DNA of 64,000 nt. Origin: Aurelia coerulea. Lineage: Eukaryota; Cnidaria; Scyphozoa; Semaeostomeae; Ulmaridae. The notes below the pieces were generated by a model. The model ran no database searches, was not told the origin of the DNA, and saw only the letters and a program-made list of their open reading frames with translations. Made by a program: the position numbers and the translations under genes. The DNA is taken from contig CM076957.1 of assembly GCA_039566865.1 (NCBI GenBank), positions 10,115,896 through 10,179,895 on the forward strand, written 5' to 3'. Of the stretch, positions 11,040 through 22,883 are shown piece after piece. Each line of letters opens with the position of its first letter. The first letter of the stretch is position 1.

Positions 11040-11372
11040 CTTGGTTAAAGGACAAATAGAACTGCAGTGGCTGTTGTGGCTTACATGGCTGTTTGAGGCT
11101 CTGTGTGAGGGGGGTGGCAACTGGATCTGCTTAGGGCTGGGATGCTTGGGTTCACGTGTTCCTTCGCTTTGGAGAGAAAACTTCTGCCATTCGATTTTGC
11201 ACGACTTCTGGGCTCAATTTGACTGGCGAATTCCCTTTGTTTGACGGCTGCGGTAAGGATAGGTGGGCATCAAGAATGTTGTTGCCAACTTGGGCGATTG
11301 CCCAGTTTTGCTGCTTGTGGTTCAGTTTCAGAATTTATTGATTCATTATCGGCAGCAAGCACATCAAATGGG
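11040..11372 (-). CDS. STAU: Staufen-like inter-domain (linker) exon with two frame breaks
   Basis: A possible acceptor (TTATAG, 11374-11373) and donor (CCAAG/GTAACA at 11040) bound a 333-nt minus-strand block. Its three frames join into one plausible protein: PFDVLAADNESINSETEPQ in one frame, then NKGNSPVKLSPEVVQNRM and AEVFSPKRRN in a second, then REPKHPSPKQIQLPPPSHR to PLTK in a third. The piece N-SP--LSPEVVQ-RM resembles the stretch between dsRBD4 and dsRBD5 in animal Staufen (N-TP---LSPDVYQEM). It lies in the right order and strand between the dsRBD4-like exon (36 kb) and the dsRBD5 exons (2-3 kb). Each frame change can be explained by a single-base indel, so either the assembly has errors or the exon has decayed. 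Exon edges are uncertain. Confidence 0.42.
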
Positions 11373-11595
11373 CTATAAATGCACCATTCCGATGTTTACT
11401 CTTTCGTTTGGTAATTGTCATACACATTGATTGGCTGGCTTGTTGATTTGCCAAGTAATTCTGATCTTGATAGATCCTTCTAGTGTCTGTGCACGAATTG
11501 AACGGGCAAATCTTTTATCTGTGCGATGGTTCGGTTAAACAGTAGTCGACATCTCGTTACTAGAAGCCAGTATACAGCAAAATCTTCAGTACCAC

Positions 11596-11744
11596 AAGAA
11601 ACTTTGAGGACTGATTTGCACCATGTTCGAGAACAACTGGCGGGATAGCGGAATCAGTTTGACGTATGAGTGAGATTCCTTTATCAAGCCAGGGGACTGG
11701 GATCTACCCTGAGATTCGGGCTTGGGGCGTTAATCTCACATTTC
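11596..11744 (+). repeat. Dispersed ~148-bp repeat, copy 2
   Basis: Almost identical to 4698-4845 and in the same orientation. The neighbouring 4034-5486 unit is not present here, so this block moves or was copied independently. Confidence 0.8.
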
Positions 11745-12540
11745 CTAACTAGGATTAAGTTGTTTTAAATTGTTTATAATTCACTGAATATAAAGGAAAA
11801 TTCCTTGAAATTGTCAGAAATAGTAGGTAGATGGGTGTGCTATCCAAATATAGAAAAATCCCAAAATTGATCAGATAAAATTTTTTGTCATCCTGAAGAG
11901 GTACAGTAATCTTAAATGACCAGGGCCATTAAATTCCAGCAGTTTACGGTTACCATAAAGTTCTTACTTTAAACCTTTCAGTGTAGCAAAAAAAAGTTCC
12001 TGGGCCTTCAAGAATTCTTAACGGAACTGATAGAAAGTGTCAGCATTTTCTAGATCTGATGGTATCATAAAGGGAAGTTGGGAAACAGTCATTCGGTGAC
12101 TGCTTCATCTCGAAGATTCGTCGTTATTCCTCTCCAGTAGTCACTGTCTTCAGCTCCTCTTCTGCACTGCTAAACCTTTAACTTTGTCCATTCCATGATG
12201 TTCTTCATCCACGTTTTACGGGGACGTCCCCTTGTTCTTTTTGCATACACCTTCCTTCCAATAAAAGTTTTTGCATTTTATCTTTTCTTATCAAATGACC
12301 AAATACTGCGTTTTTCTCATTTTCATGGTCTTCTCTAGTTACAAGCTCTTTTCATTGACACGTTTTAAAATCAATCAGAAAACAGATCAGAAAACAATAA
12401 TTCAAAGAGATTGGCGACTTTCATCTCCATGGGAGCTTTCTAAACACATATCATATCATATGATATCATGTATAACGTACGAACAACCGAATGAACTCCT
12501 CACATAAAAATTATTTTCTGGAGTAATTGAAAGCTGTTGA
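11745..12540. other. No gene seen
   Basis: AT-rich sequence with short frames lacking domains. A small dyad (ATATCATATGATAT-type) occurs near 12449-12470. Confidence 0.4.
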
Positions 12541-12660
12541 TATACGACGTTACTAAAACACGTAACAAGCGGAAAAAGCCAGTAACAGCGGAACAGGCCA
12601 GTAACGAGCGTAACAAGCAAGGAACAACCCAGTAACAAGCAGAACAAGGGATATAACTAT
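12541..12660 (+). repeat. Minisatellite block (about 20-bp units), left
   Basis: Loose repeats of a unit close to CCAGTAACAAGCGGAACAAG occupy this block, preceded by CGACGTTACTAAAACACG. The same edge and units occur in inverted orientation at about 17330-17445, and related units lie at 16826-16900. The paired outer edges suggest subterminal repeats of one ~4.9 kb element. Confidence 0.55.
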
Positions 12661-12731
12661 CCAATGATTTGCGCTAGATGTGCATAATTTGTTATTTGCA
12701 TAAAAATGCCCACCTGGAACGGAAAATAAGG

Positions 12732-12958
12732 CTACAATCACTTACAAAATTGTTGAGCCATCCTGAAAAAAATGAGTTTTTTGGCCCCACTTTCCCCCAT
12801 GTCAATGTTGTTTGGAAAAAAGTACTTGGTCATGCTGACAGACGTGGTTTGGCAACTTTTCAGTGGTTTTTCAGCATTAACTAGGGGGGAGGGGGAAAAG
12901 CAGAGGCAAAAACTGAAAATCTGAGGGTGGCTCAACAATTTTGTAAGTGATTGTCTGA
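12732..12958 (-). mobile_element. Palindromic MITE, subfamily A, copy 1
   Basis: Inverted ends CAATCACTTACAAAATTGTT enclose a ~220-bp element. One end extends as CTACAATC and the other as GATTGTCTGA, so the two termini are not identical. Copy 2 is at 15673-15899 in the opposite orientation; subfamily B is at 52140-52375 and 54317-54550. No target duplication is evident. Confidence 0.75.
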
Positions 12959-14506
12959 GATGCTCGCAACTTCGACTTCAGTTTACACGAAGAGTACCTA
13001 GGCCAACTGCATGAAATTTTGTACTTGGCATGTTATTGACACATAGTTTCAAAATGTGTTGTTTTTAACATTTTTACCAACTGTAAATAATTTACGAGAT
13101 TTTTGAAAAAGGCACTTTTTCACCATTTTGCAAGAAAATGGCATAATTGCATAGTTTTCTCAAAATTTTCATTTTTTTGACGTACTTTCCCCTTAGCTTC
13201 AATCTTGTAAGATATTGATATGATTCTTAGTTTCATTTGCCTTCAATCATACTCTGGCAACTGCGATGCAACTAGGGTGGGAGAGGGTATTTTCGTTTGG
13301 CCTATTTTTATGAAATTCTCCCCTTGACTGGCTATATTGTTCTTAAACGCTGTTCATAAACGTCGTTTTTACAACAGAATTTTATAGTGATGATATTCTA
13401 TATGTTTGAGTGATACAATTGAATAGAATGTTCTATTTACAATTATAAACGATATATACAACTGTAACATTGCCATCTGGTTCGTGTGTGTTCATGGTGA
13501 ATTACGTCACCAGTGCTCGCCACAAGGCTCACTACAATGCTCACCAACGTTGCTCGTTTGTATTCCTTGTTTCTAACGAAGAAAAACCAAAAAATTTTGC
13601 GCAAAACGCACATTATCTTGTGAGTATGAGCAGACACTCTCATTGCAGACCAATGAAAATAAAAAATCTCCGCGGTGAGTTGAAATTGAACCAATTTACC
13701 AACATTGCTCGTTTTTAGTACCTTCAACATATTTTTGAAATCCTTTTTAGTAGCTATAAAAGTGGGAATTGTTGAAGTTTTAGTCATTTTGCATATAATC
13801 AGTGTAGAATTTTTTAGTAAAAAGCTAGCCTATATGTACACACGGGCTTTTGCTACATCTTGGGTGGCTTCGTTTATTTGTTCTTCAACTTTCTTGGACG
13901 TACAAGAAACTTTAAAAAGTGAGAATTGTTGGCAAGCAATGTTCAAGATCACTCACTCAGTCTATCATTTAGTGATTTGACCTCTTGAACAATTGCAGTT
14001 CAGTGGTACGATGATAAATTGTTTGTTATCGTTTATAAATGGTTCCAAAAGAACTAATGCTGGTTTCAAAGGGGAAACATATACCCTTTTCATTCATTTG
14101 GCATTTAAAGAATAGAGGAATATTGGCCAATAAAGCATGGAGCCGTTATTGTCACTCCCTCAAGCACCATGACAAATACTGGTAGGAACATTACTTTGCG
14201 AACCGAACAAACAAGGTTAAACTATTTTCTTAGTTGTCATATGTTTTAAGGTGAAATTTCTCGATCATGACGGCAATGAAAGAATTTAGACAAAGGCCTG
14301 TGTTTCTCCGTAAACACAGGGCAGCGAGTTGTCATCGTATGAAAGTAATACCGATGGTAGTGAAAACCCCCATTCTTATGCCGTTCAAGTGAAGTTTCCC
14401 ACACTGAAATGCGGATAATCCTTACTGCAAAACACTCAACCACAACATCTGGAAAACTTTGACGACTTGGGAACTTGTCTAAGTCACCTTGACTGTACGT
14501 GAGGAG
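12959..14506. other. No confident gene
   Basis: Overlapping frames on both strands between 13443 and 13980 carry no recognisable domain. A minus-strand frame (14581-14246) overlaps the start of the 361-bp tandem repeat and is not called. Confidence 0.35.
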
Positions 14507-15231
14507 CAAGATGGTGCGCTGTGGTGAACTTGCTGCCATTTTGAAGTCGAACTGTCGAATTTTCAAATTTCCCGCGCTCACTCAAGTGCATAAATTCCCT
14601 TCTAAATACAACAATATGGGATATATTTTGTCGATTATGGAGGTAATTGTAGAACAATATGCTTTATAACTCGAAGATACAACTAACAGAGACTATGGAT
14701 GTTGTAAAGTCGTTCGGAAATTAAATTCCTTCTTTAAATGCGAGGCGTAGCAATGGTAAATTTAGGACGGCTGCAGGCCTACAAGTCTTCGGGCAGAGGG
14801 AAGTAATGGTAGACACGTTATCTGTTTAAAAGAGTCTGTATTTAAACGTGTATATTGCCATGTTTAACAAGATGGTGCGCTGTGGTGAACTTGCTGCCAT
14901 TTTGAAGTCGAACTGTCGAATTTTCAAATTTCCCGCGCTCACTCAAGTGCATAAATTCCCTTCTAAATACAACAATATGGGATATATTTTGTCGATTATG
15001 GAGGTAATTGTAGAACAATATGCTTTATAACTCGAAGATACAACTAACAGAGACTATGGATGTTGTAAAGTCGTTCGGAAATTAAATTCCTTCTTTAAAT
15101 GCGAGGCGTACCAATGGTAAATTTAGGACGGCTGCAGGCCTACAAGTCTTCGGGCAGAGGGAAGTAATGGTAGACACGTTATCTGTTTAAAAGAGTCTGT
15201 ATTTAAACGTGTATATTGCCATGTTTAACAA
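14507..15231. repeat. Tandem duplication, 2 x 361 bp
   Basis: Two head-to-tail copies start at CAAGATGGTGCGCTG (14507 and 14868). I saw one clear difference (GCGTAGCAATGG versus GCGTACCAATGG), so the event is very recent or the copies are being homogenised. A third start is recognisable only as CAAAATG at 15229. Confidence 0.9.
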
Positions 15232-15672
15232 AATGAATTTTCCAACTTCGAATTATCGTTTCCCAATGCATCAGTCTTTATGAAAGAAACAGGCAGATTC
15301 CGATGAATTACCCAATTTTTGAAAAGCACGCAGAAAATGGGAAGTTGTGCAGCTTCGCCATTTTCATTTAAAAATATAAGTTAGTAATTCAAAACGTTGA
15401 TTCGAATTTTACTAATGCAATAACAGTAAATATCTTGTCATGTACCAACGCCTCAGCTGCTTATTAAGAGATGTAGCCAACTAGGCCAATGGTGTAAAAA
15501 TAGCCAAAATGAGCATATTTTCTAAGGGACGCTGCGAGGCCGCACTAGCGTTCAAAAATTAAAAAAAAAAAAATTAGAGGACTGCCTTTATGCAATTATT
15601 GCCAGCCCTGTTAATTTGAAAGTATTTGAAGGAAAGACCTTAAAGTTATGACGCCTTAAAGGTACAACATTT

Positions 15673-15899
15673 TCAGACAATCACTTACACAATTGTTGAG
15701 CCACCCTGAAAAAAATGAGTTTTTTGGCCCCCCTTTCCCCCATGTCAATGTTGTTTGGAAAAAAGTACTTGGTCATGCTGACAGACGTGGTTTGGCAACT
15801 TTTCAGTGGTTTTTCAACATTAACTAGGGGGGAGGGGGAAAGCAGAGGCAAACAACTGAAAATCTGAGGGTGGCTCAACAATTTTGTAAGTGATTGTAG
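15673..15899 (+). mobile_element. Palindromic MITE, subfamily A, copy 2
   Basis: Begins TCAGACAATCACTTACAC and ends AAGTGATTGTAG. It shares the inner GGCCCCCCTTTCCCCCATG-type segment with the copy at 12732-12958, which is inverted relative to this one. Confidence 0.75.
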
Positions 15900-16281
15900 G
15901 TTTAATGCATACATTTAAATCAAATGCAAGGGAAACATCAATTTAAATAAGACTATTATCCCATAATCAAAACTCATTGTTTTTCTTACAAACCGTTGAT
16001 GAGTGGTGATTGTGCCCTAAAGAATAAATCGTAATACTACACTGCACCAAGAGAATAATTTTATTTCGTAGAAGACAACACAAAAAGCCCTTCCTCTTAT
16101 TATTTCTATTTATTGCCAAAACCAAACTAAGCCCACACTTTCCATTTTATTTCATTTTGCTTTTCCTGGGCTTTTTCCAGTTTGAGAATCTTGGCTTTAT
16201 TTAATTCCTTGGAAGGGCACAGCTTATCATTTCATCACTCATTTTAAATATTTGTTGGTCACATGACATAAATGTGATAAC

Positions 16282-16502
16282 TTTTGTAATGCAGACGTCG
16301 CTCATTTTGCACTTATGAGTTATGAAGTTGTTGTGCAATACTATTTGTAAAAAAATAAGAATAACAACTAAAAAGACGATCCTTTCCAAGCTTGCTTTTC
16401 TTGCCATTAACTGATCGAAATACCAACTTGTTGTTGACTCATTTAGACCCGGCAGTTCATACTTTACACTTTTAGGCCTATACCCAGTTAATACAGACGT
16501 TT
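16282..16502 (-). CDS. Putative type II membrane protein exon, M13 peptidase (neprilysin/ECE)-like
   Basis: The exon would follow the one at 16668-16599 (phase 1 junction, YQEA/ETSVLTGY). It encodes a short cytosolic part, then RKASLERIVFLVVILIFLQI, a single hydrophobic helix preceded by basic residues, then HKCKMSDVCITK before a possible donor AAA/GTTATC at 16282. A type II anchor followed closely by a C-K-x-S-D-(x)-C-I pattern is how neprilysin and endothelin-converting enzymes begin their ectodomain. The catalytic HExxH and GENIAD regions would be in later exons and were not found in the window. The frame stays open to 16201 if unspliced. The family call is tentative; it could be another single-pass protein. 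Confidence 0.33.
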
Positions 16503-16598
16503 CTCTACGGATACTACGGATAGGCATACGAGCAGATTTTCATTAAAATAGGTTCTACCTATTACACCTTATTTACTGCTACAAAGACAGATTCTTAC

Positions 16599-16668
16599 CT
16601 GCTTCTTGGTAAGCACGGGCAAGGACTCGCTCGCATCGCAGCTTTGGTTGGGCTGCAAACTCTGCCAT
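16599..16668 (-). CDS. Putative first coding exon upstream of the membrane-protein exon
   Basis: ATG at 16668-16666 opens MAEFAAQPKLRCERVLARAY and ends QEA-G at a strong donor G/GTAAGA (16599/16598). The next candidate exon starts at 16502 in matching phase. Together they would form the N-terminus of a membrane-anchored protein. The gene lies inside what may be a large intron of the Staufen-like gene, on the same strand. Confidence 0.35.
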
Positions 16669-16825
16669 TGCCTCGGAAGAAGGGCTAGGCTACTTCAAAT
16701 CTGTACTATACACATATTTTACATCTAGCCTGAAGCGATCTTCCAATCAAAAACCTCAAATTAGACTCTGGTTCACTGCTTTTTGAGCCTATTTAAAAGA
16801 TTTGCTGCTCACAGCGCAAATCAAC

Positions 16826-16900
16826 AAGCAAGGAACAACCCAGAGTGACAAGTAGAATAAGCAAGGAACTGGACAGCAACAAGCAGAATAGGCCAGTAAT
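16826..16900 (+). repeat. Minisatellite block, middle
   Basis: Loose copies of AACAAGCAAGGAACAACCCAG-like units, the same family as at 12541-12660. Confidence 0.45.
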
Positions 16901-17329
16901 GCATTGAATAAAGCACCGAAAGCATGAAATTAATGTACTGAACTCCAAGAGATTGGGTCGTTACTCCACATTTTTAAAGCCTCCTTCGATGTATTGCGTG
17001 CTGCGTGAATCGAGTAATGAAAAAGAATAACAAATGAACGAAAATGAAAAATTATTTGGCAAAACTAAAGCATGACATGTTATTGCAAAACTTTTATTTT
17101 ACCAGTTTGCATCGAGGAAAGCAATGAATACACTTAATTGTTTTAAACGAAATATTTTGCGAACAACTTTACTGTCAGATCACCAAAGAATTAAGACGTT
17201 GCACTAGGATTGATTTTTTAAAATAAACTTTCTTTTACTGGAGGTAGGATGTTTCCCTTTATTCCCTTTATTTTGGGTCATTACAGTTGTTCTATGGTCG
17301 TTACTGTGTTTTACTGGACTGTTCCGTAG

Positions 17330-17445
17330 TTGTGCGTTATGCTGCTTGTTATTGGGTTGTACCTTGCTTGTTCCGCTTGTTACTGGTCTGTTCCGCTTGT
17401 TACTGGCTTGTTCCGCTTGTTCCGTGTTTCAGTAACGTCGGTTGA
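17330..17445 (-). repeat. Minisatellite block, right (inverted)
   Basis: About five units of TTCCGCTTGTTACTGG/CTG, the reverse complement of the left block, end with CGTGTTTCAGTAACGTCGG, which mirrors the left edge CGACGTTACTAAAACACG. Confidence 0.55.
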
Positions 17446-20400
17446 TATCAGGATTGTCAACTGCACTGCGCAAATATCCTGATAGTGTCATTACAACTTC
17501 AACTTCTTGCAGCCATAAAGTGCAAAATCATAGTCTATAAAGTAATTAAAACAATTCTGATCTGCTTGCGAAATCTTCAGAAGACTTTAATCAGATAAGA
17601 AAGTGCTGTCACTTGGGTCTTACTTCTTGTAAATCAATAAACAATTTCGTTACCATTTTCTGTAAAATTTGCAGAACGCCTATCTTGAAAATATAATCAG
17701 TCATGTCTCGTTAGAAGACATTCCTTGTCAAACTGTTAAAAAAGAAAACTCTATCAATCCCACTCAGTCAATCGTGTTTAGTTAATGAAAACATTTTGTT
17801 TCGTGGCCTTCGGTAATAAATGAAGAGTTCTAAATCACGCAAAGGGAGAGTAAATACGGAATTTTAAAATGATCTGAAACAACAGTTTTGTTTTCAGCAG
17901 TTACATTCATATTGAAATAAGACATATCAGAACTTCGTAAGAAATTTTAAAGCCAGGATGATGACAATAACATGGAGAAGGGGCCACCCATTATGGCCGG
18001 TAGCCCACTATCACCGATTAGCAAGAGAAATCAAATTTCGAGGAACTGAGTACTAAACTCCCGTAACGAAAGTAGCCGGACAGCCGAAACAAAGTGGCGT
18101 CGAAGGAAGAAATACAAAATTTGAAAAACAGATAAAAATTAACGTGCTTTGGTAGCGAAACATGAAGTTAGCTGTAAGGAGGTAAGGCAGTCAAAAACAA
18201 AAGGGAATTATAACTTTAAAATGAGATTATAAATACGCTTCCAAATAATTTGTTCACTGGGGAAGCATCACTTTATGTTATTTTCTAATCCACCACTTTG
18301 TGGTGGAAACGAAAATAAACTATTTACCATTTAATTTTCCGGAGAATTAAGACAAAAAAGAGTCATTTTTAGCTGAATTGGCGAGGTCGTCATACACAGC
18401 CAACGACTAAACAAGTAAATAAATACTCAACTGTTAGACTCGACACACCTAAATATACCAGTTATACCCCAGATATACTCTTAAAGTGCCACTGAAGTGC
18501 ATTAGTCAAAACAATGTTAATACGTTTCCTAATGGAAAAATCATCGATGATTCGATTGACGTAAATATTTTTTCATTTTGGTGCCGGGAAATGCCATTTT
18601 TGGGGTGTTTTTACCCCTTGGTCTTGCGAAAAGAGCCTGGGGCGAGTGATGTAAAATGATTTATCAAGCGTTTCATTCAATTCATCACACACGAACACAC
18701 CATTGTAAACGACTAGAAGGAAGGTTCCTGGCTGCCAATGTGCCGTGAGGAAAAGTGAAGATTATTGCAGGCTTTGCCGAGACTTTGGAGATAAATTGGA
18801 TTCCAATCGCATCGGTAGCACCAAGTGACCACGGGATGATAAATAAAAAATGCCGCGGAGTGATGTAGCTGGTTTAAAACTGTTTTAAAGGCGCCGTTTA
18901 TTGACAATGATTTAGGCCCTCTTGCCCGCATCAAATTCAGGGAAGAGGCGATGATGGCGAGACTGGAAGCATCAATTACGGCATGTTAGGAGATCAGATA
19001 TTCCAATTAATGGACACCTGGAAGTGCTTCTACAATTAAATGGTGAGAATTTGTGCTTGGATGCTGTGTTTGTTTTTTTCATGTGTTGATGTGAAAAGTC
19101 ATTTGAATTGGTGTTCGTTGTGATTGTGAGGCTTTTCACCACCACTTGAGCAAACGTGTCTTGACCAGAAGCACGAAGGGGATCAGATATGAGTTTTCTG
19201 CAAACTTATTAAATCGGCAGCAACCTAAAAGGAGCGAATTAAGTGAGCCCAAGATGGTATGAAACTGAGCATGATTTTTGTTACCAGGATTTGCGGTTAT
19301 CTGTTATTATTGCAATAAATAGAAAATCAAGGTTTGCCTGTAAGGTAGCCAATGTAGAAACATGAAATTTTGCCTTTTTATCGCAATTTACTGTGGTTGG
19401 TTAGCCAATTCAGAGTTAAATATTTTGTTATCTATTGTTATTCAGGTCCAACAAATCTGGAATAAACATTGCTTAGAGCATGGTTGACTCCAATTGGATG
19501 AGACTATTTCATGCAAAATGGCCTCGAAACATGAACCCTGCAGGACAAGCTGGAAATTCAAAATTGTATGGATACCAAAACATTTTACAAGCAACTGAAA
19601 CTTTGTTGCTGATGCTATTTTGTATTGCATTGTATTGTATAACAAGAAAAGAGTTTGGCTTATCTCAAACAGCGAATTCTACGCATGGCAGCACATATTT
19701 TCTCAGCCTAAAATTCTGAGTGTAACACATTCTCTTGGCCTCACATCACAATACCTGATATTTCTTGCTGCAGGAAAAACTAAGTTCAGCTTTTGTTATG
19801 TAGTTTCATAAAAAGTTGAAAATAGATTGCAGAAGATAAAAGGAGATGAGGTGGGAATCATCCTAAACATGTTTTCATAAAAGTGAAAAAATCAACTCAG
19901 ACTTTAGGGATCAGCTGCACAATAGCAGTAAATTCTTTTGCAAAAATGAAAGGTACATGATCTGTTTCAAGTGAGGGTGGTAGTATATTCTACAATACAA
20001 GTTAGTTTGAACAATTGGGGAAAACCAAACTCCAAATAACGTTTCTTAAATGATGTTTGATATTCAACCTAATGTCTCGTCCTATTCCTGTCCTGACTCC
20101 ACAGGCAGCCCAGGGGTCAAAGAATTTCTTGTACAGATGCCTCAGAGGATGGGGCAAGTCTTTTGGCAAATGCCCAGGGACCTGGCACTGAACACATGCA
20201 TACTCCCAAAAACTTTCTAAGCAAAAACTATCACTACTATTATCAAATGCCCCTGGAAGCAGGGGAAAATTTGCAGTCAAATGGATAGGGGTCAGGAATA
20301 TTTTATGAGCAAATACCCAGGGTGTCCCGGGAAATGCCAGAGTAGGGATTGCACGAGACATAGGGCCCACCACAGTTTCCAAATGTTGTAAATAGGCCTT

Positions 20401-21059
20401 GTATGCAGTTGTTGAGTTCTTTACATGTACTTCCTCATATGCGAAAAAATTTGAGCTATATCTAAAAATGTTAACAAACAAACTGTGGCTCTATCCCACA
20501 TTGGTATTGACATTATACCAAAGACTTCCAATCAGTGATATCAGCAGGGAAGGGTTATTTTCATTTACAAAATTGCCTTTGCTGTTCATCAGGCATATTT
20601 AAACTGGCCACTGTGTTTTTATCCTGCCCTACTTCAATATTTCTTTCAAAGCTTGCATGTAGGTTAGAAGGTAGCAATAATCTCAATTTTAACATCATTA
20701 CTGATTATTTTCTGTTATTTTCTAACTGAGCATGTGTAGCCAAACTGAAGAAAAAGATTGGTAGATTCGTAGATTTGGGGCCATTACCATAGCTGCTCAT
20801 ACTCACAGGTTGAAGAAAATCACAGGCAGTGTTTATCAAATTCTCTGGATACAACTTAGTGAACATTGCACATATTTTTTTTACAAGAAACCACCCATAA
20901 GAAGCTCAACTCTCAGGTCGCCAACAAATTAAGTAACTCCAGTTCTAGGAAAATTTAACTTAGGAAACTATTTATTCCAATAAAGAAACTCAAACGGCTT
21001 AATTTTGCTTCATTTTTTCTTGTAGCATATTATTCGGAAGGTGCTTGAGTTTTTTATCA
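17446..21059. other. No confident gene
   Basis: Long frames here (e.g. 20481-20002 minus) lack recognisable domains. A short dyad CCACCACTTTGTGGTGG is at about 18290-18306. The stretch 18050-18110 resembles, inverted, the stretch 31077-31130. Confidence 0.35.
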
Positions 21060-21217
21060 GAAACGTAGAAAGGGAGGATACTGGGGGCATGTGCCCCCCA
21101 GGATTTTGCAATAAAAAAAGTGTGCTTTCTATTTTCAGCAAGTGCCCCTTTAGCTTTATGAGAAAAGTGCCCTTAAATGTCATGCCCCCCAAGTTTGAGA
21201 TGCTTCCTACATCCCTG
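21060..21217. repeat. Dispersed repeat, copy 1 (partner near 61640-61802)
   Basis: Shared words in order include CTGGGGGCA, GATTTTGCA, TTTAGCTT and CCCAAGTT, ending in a CCTACA/CCCTG-type block. The copy at about 61640-61802 is in the same orientation but well diverged, so this is an old family. Confidence 0.5.
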
Positions 21218-22883
21218 TTTTTTATAAGAAAGAATTTGAGTCAGGACTTAAAGTTTGAGTCAGTATTCATTAATGACATGATCTTCTTTGTAGAAAAAAA
21301 ACTTAGGCGCCTAGGCCGATCGTTGCCGAAGACGTACGAATCTCCCCCGAGACTTAGTCCGTGCACGACAAAATTTGAAAAGCTAGAAGGTGGATATGTT
21401 CACATGCTGGAAGATATTCGTATGCAAGAAAGTTCCACGAAAAGAGGGCAAGTGTGATTATAGAGGATGATATTATTTTGTTGTATTGTAGTTGTACGGC
21501 CTTGTGCGTTTTCCATCCAGGGGTTTCCCCTCTTCCTTAATTCAGTGGCGTGACGAAAGGCAATCGCTGATTGGTCAATTCATTTCAATTGAGTTGAATT
21601 GAAGTTATTTTTAAAAAGCCGTTGGCTTTAGCTCCGTCAACTAACTTTAAGATTATCAGATCTGTACATGATCCAGGAAACAAGTAAGAATAAAGAAAAA
21701 CATACTGGAGCATTTTTATTATTTAAAAACATTTTTTGAATTTCACGTAAAAAAATATGAATTTTATCGAAATTGCTATGCATACCCCTTTCCAGCACCT
21801 TTTTGCAGTGTCAACTATTGCAGTTCAAAGCTTGAGCCATCAATTACAAATGCATGTTGTGTGCAATAATTCAATGAATGTCAGCATTAGAAATTGGAAA
21901 TTTTTAAAATAACTCAAAATCTGATGCAGGCCCGTCGGAATGAAATTCTTTTCGGGAAAATTTTGAAAATAGGACTTCAATTTCACGAGGATATAGATTA
22001 TTTTTGAATTGCATAGTATCAAAGTGACAGCTTGATAAATTATGGTAACACCTAAAAATATAGATAAGTTTGAATCTTCATTTCTAAGAGTTTGGCTTTC
22101 ACAACCTTACCTTTTTCATGTGCAAAAGTGAGCAAATTTCATAAATTATTTGGGGGCTGAAGCCCCCCCAGCCCCCCGCTTCCGATGGGCCTGTGATAAT
22201 TTCAAGGAACTTTAGCATTGGGTCAACTTCTTAGTTTCTTATATAAAAATGAAGGTGCACTTATTAAACACTGTCCCTTTGAGACAAATTAGTTCCTGAA
22301 TGGATTTTAAATCAAGAATAAATCTAAGGTTTCTGATTTGGCAATAGTTCAAGTGTATTTTCAGCATCATATTTTAATCAATTGCATTGCCACCTTGCCA
22401 ATATTGCATCATGTTTGTAGAGATTGCCTTGGGGAAGAGACATGTGCTTGGTCTCATGGGCTGACTGGCCATACTTCAGATATATATTTGTTGTAACTCA
22501 GCAGCAAACTTGTCATACTGTTCTGTGAGGTCCTAAGAATGAATTTAAGGAAAATGATATTACAGGATGTCTGATATTAGAAACCATAAACTTTAAGGAT
22601 TGGCTTCAGAAACAGGAAAAGTATTTGAAAATTAAAAAGTGAAAAAATTCCACCCCTTGCACACAAATCAGGATCAAGAGTTGAGGAAATTGGCTTCAAT
22701 TACAACGAACAACATTGCAGAGAACATGTTATTTTGTACAGAAAGCTCCTTCATGAGCTGCAAGTTGAGGAAAATGTGTGGCAGTTTCGTTCTCGGTTTG
22801 TGCCATCATAGAGAGCAGTGTTCAAAGAGTATAACTGCATTTCCCTGATTCAGAAATAAACAGCCAAATCTAAACGATATCAC
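21218..22883. other. No gene seen
   Basis: AT-rich sequence. The plus-strand frame through 21457 and the short frame at 22639-22848 have no recognisable domain and no convincing splice context. Confidence 0.35.

Noticed and set aside
12541..12660. CRISPR-like array
   Set aside because: Units are loose and contiguous without unique spacers, the genome is animal, and this is a minisatellite.
20002..20481. 160-codon minus-strand frame as a gene
   Set aside because: No domain, no splice context, and the DNA has repetitive CCCAGG/CCCTGG words typical of dispersed repeats.
21041..21457. 138-codon plus-strand frame as a gene
   Set aside because: Most of it overlaps a dispersed repeat (partner near 61640-61802), and no known domain is visible.
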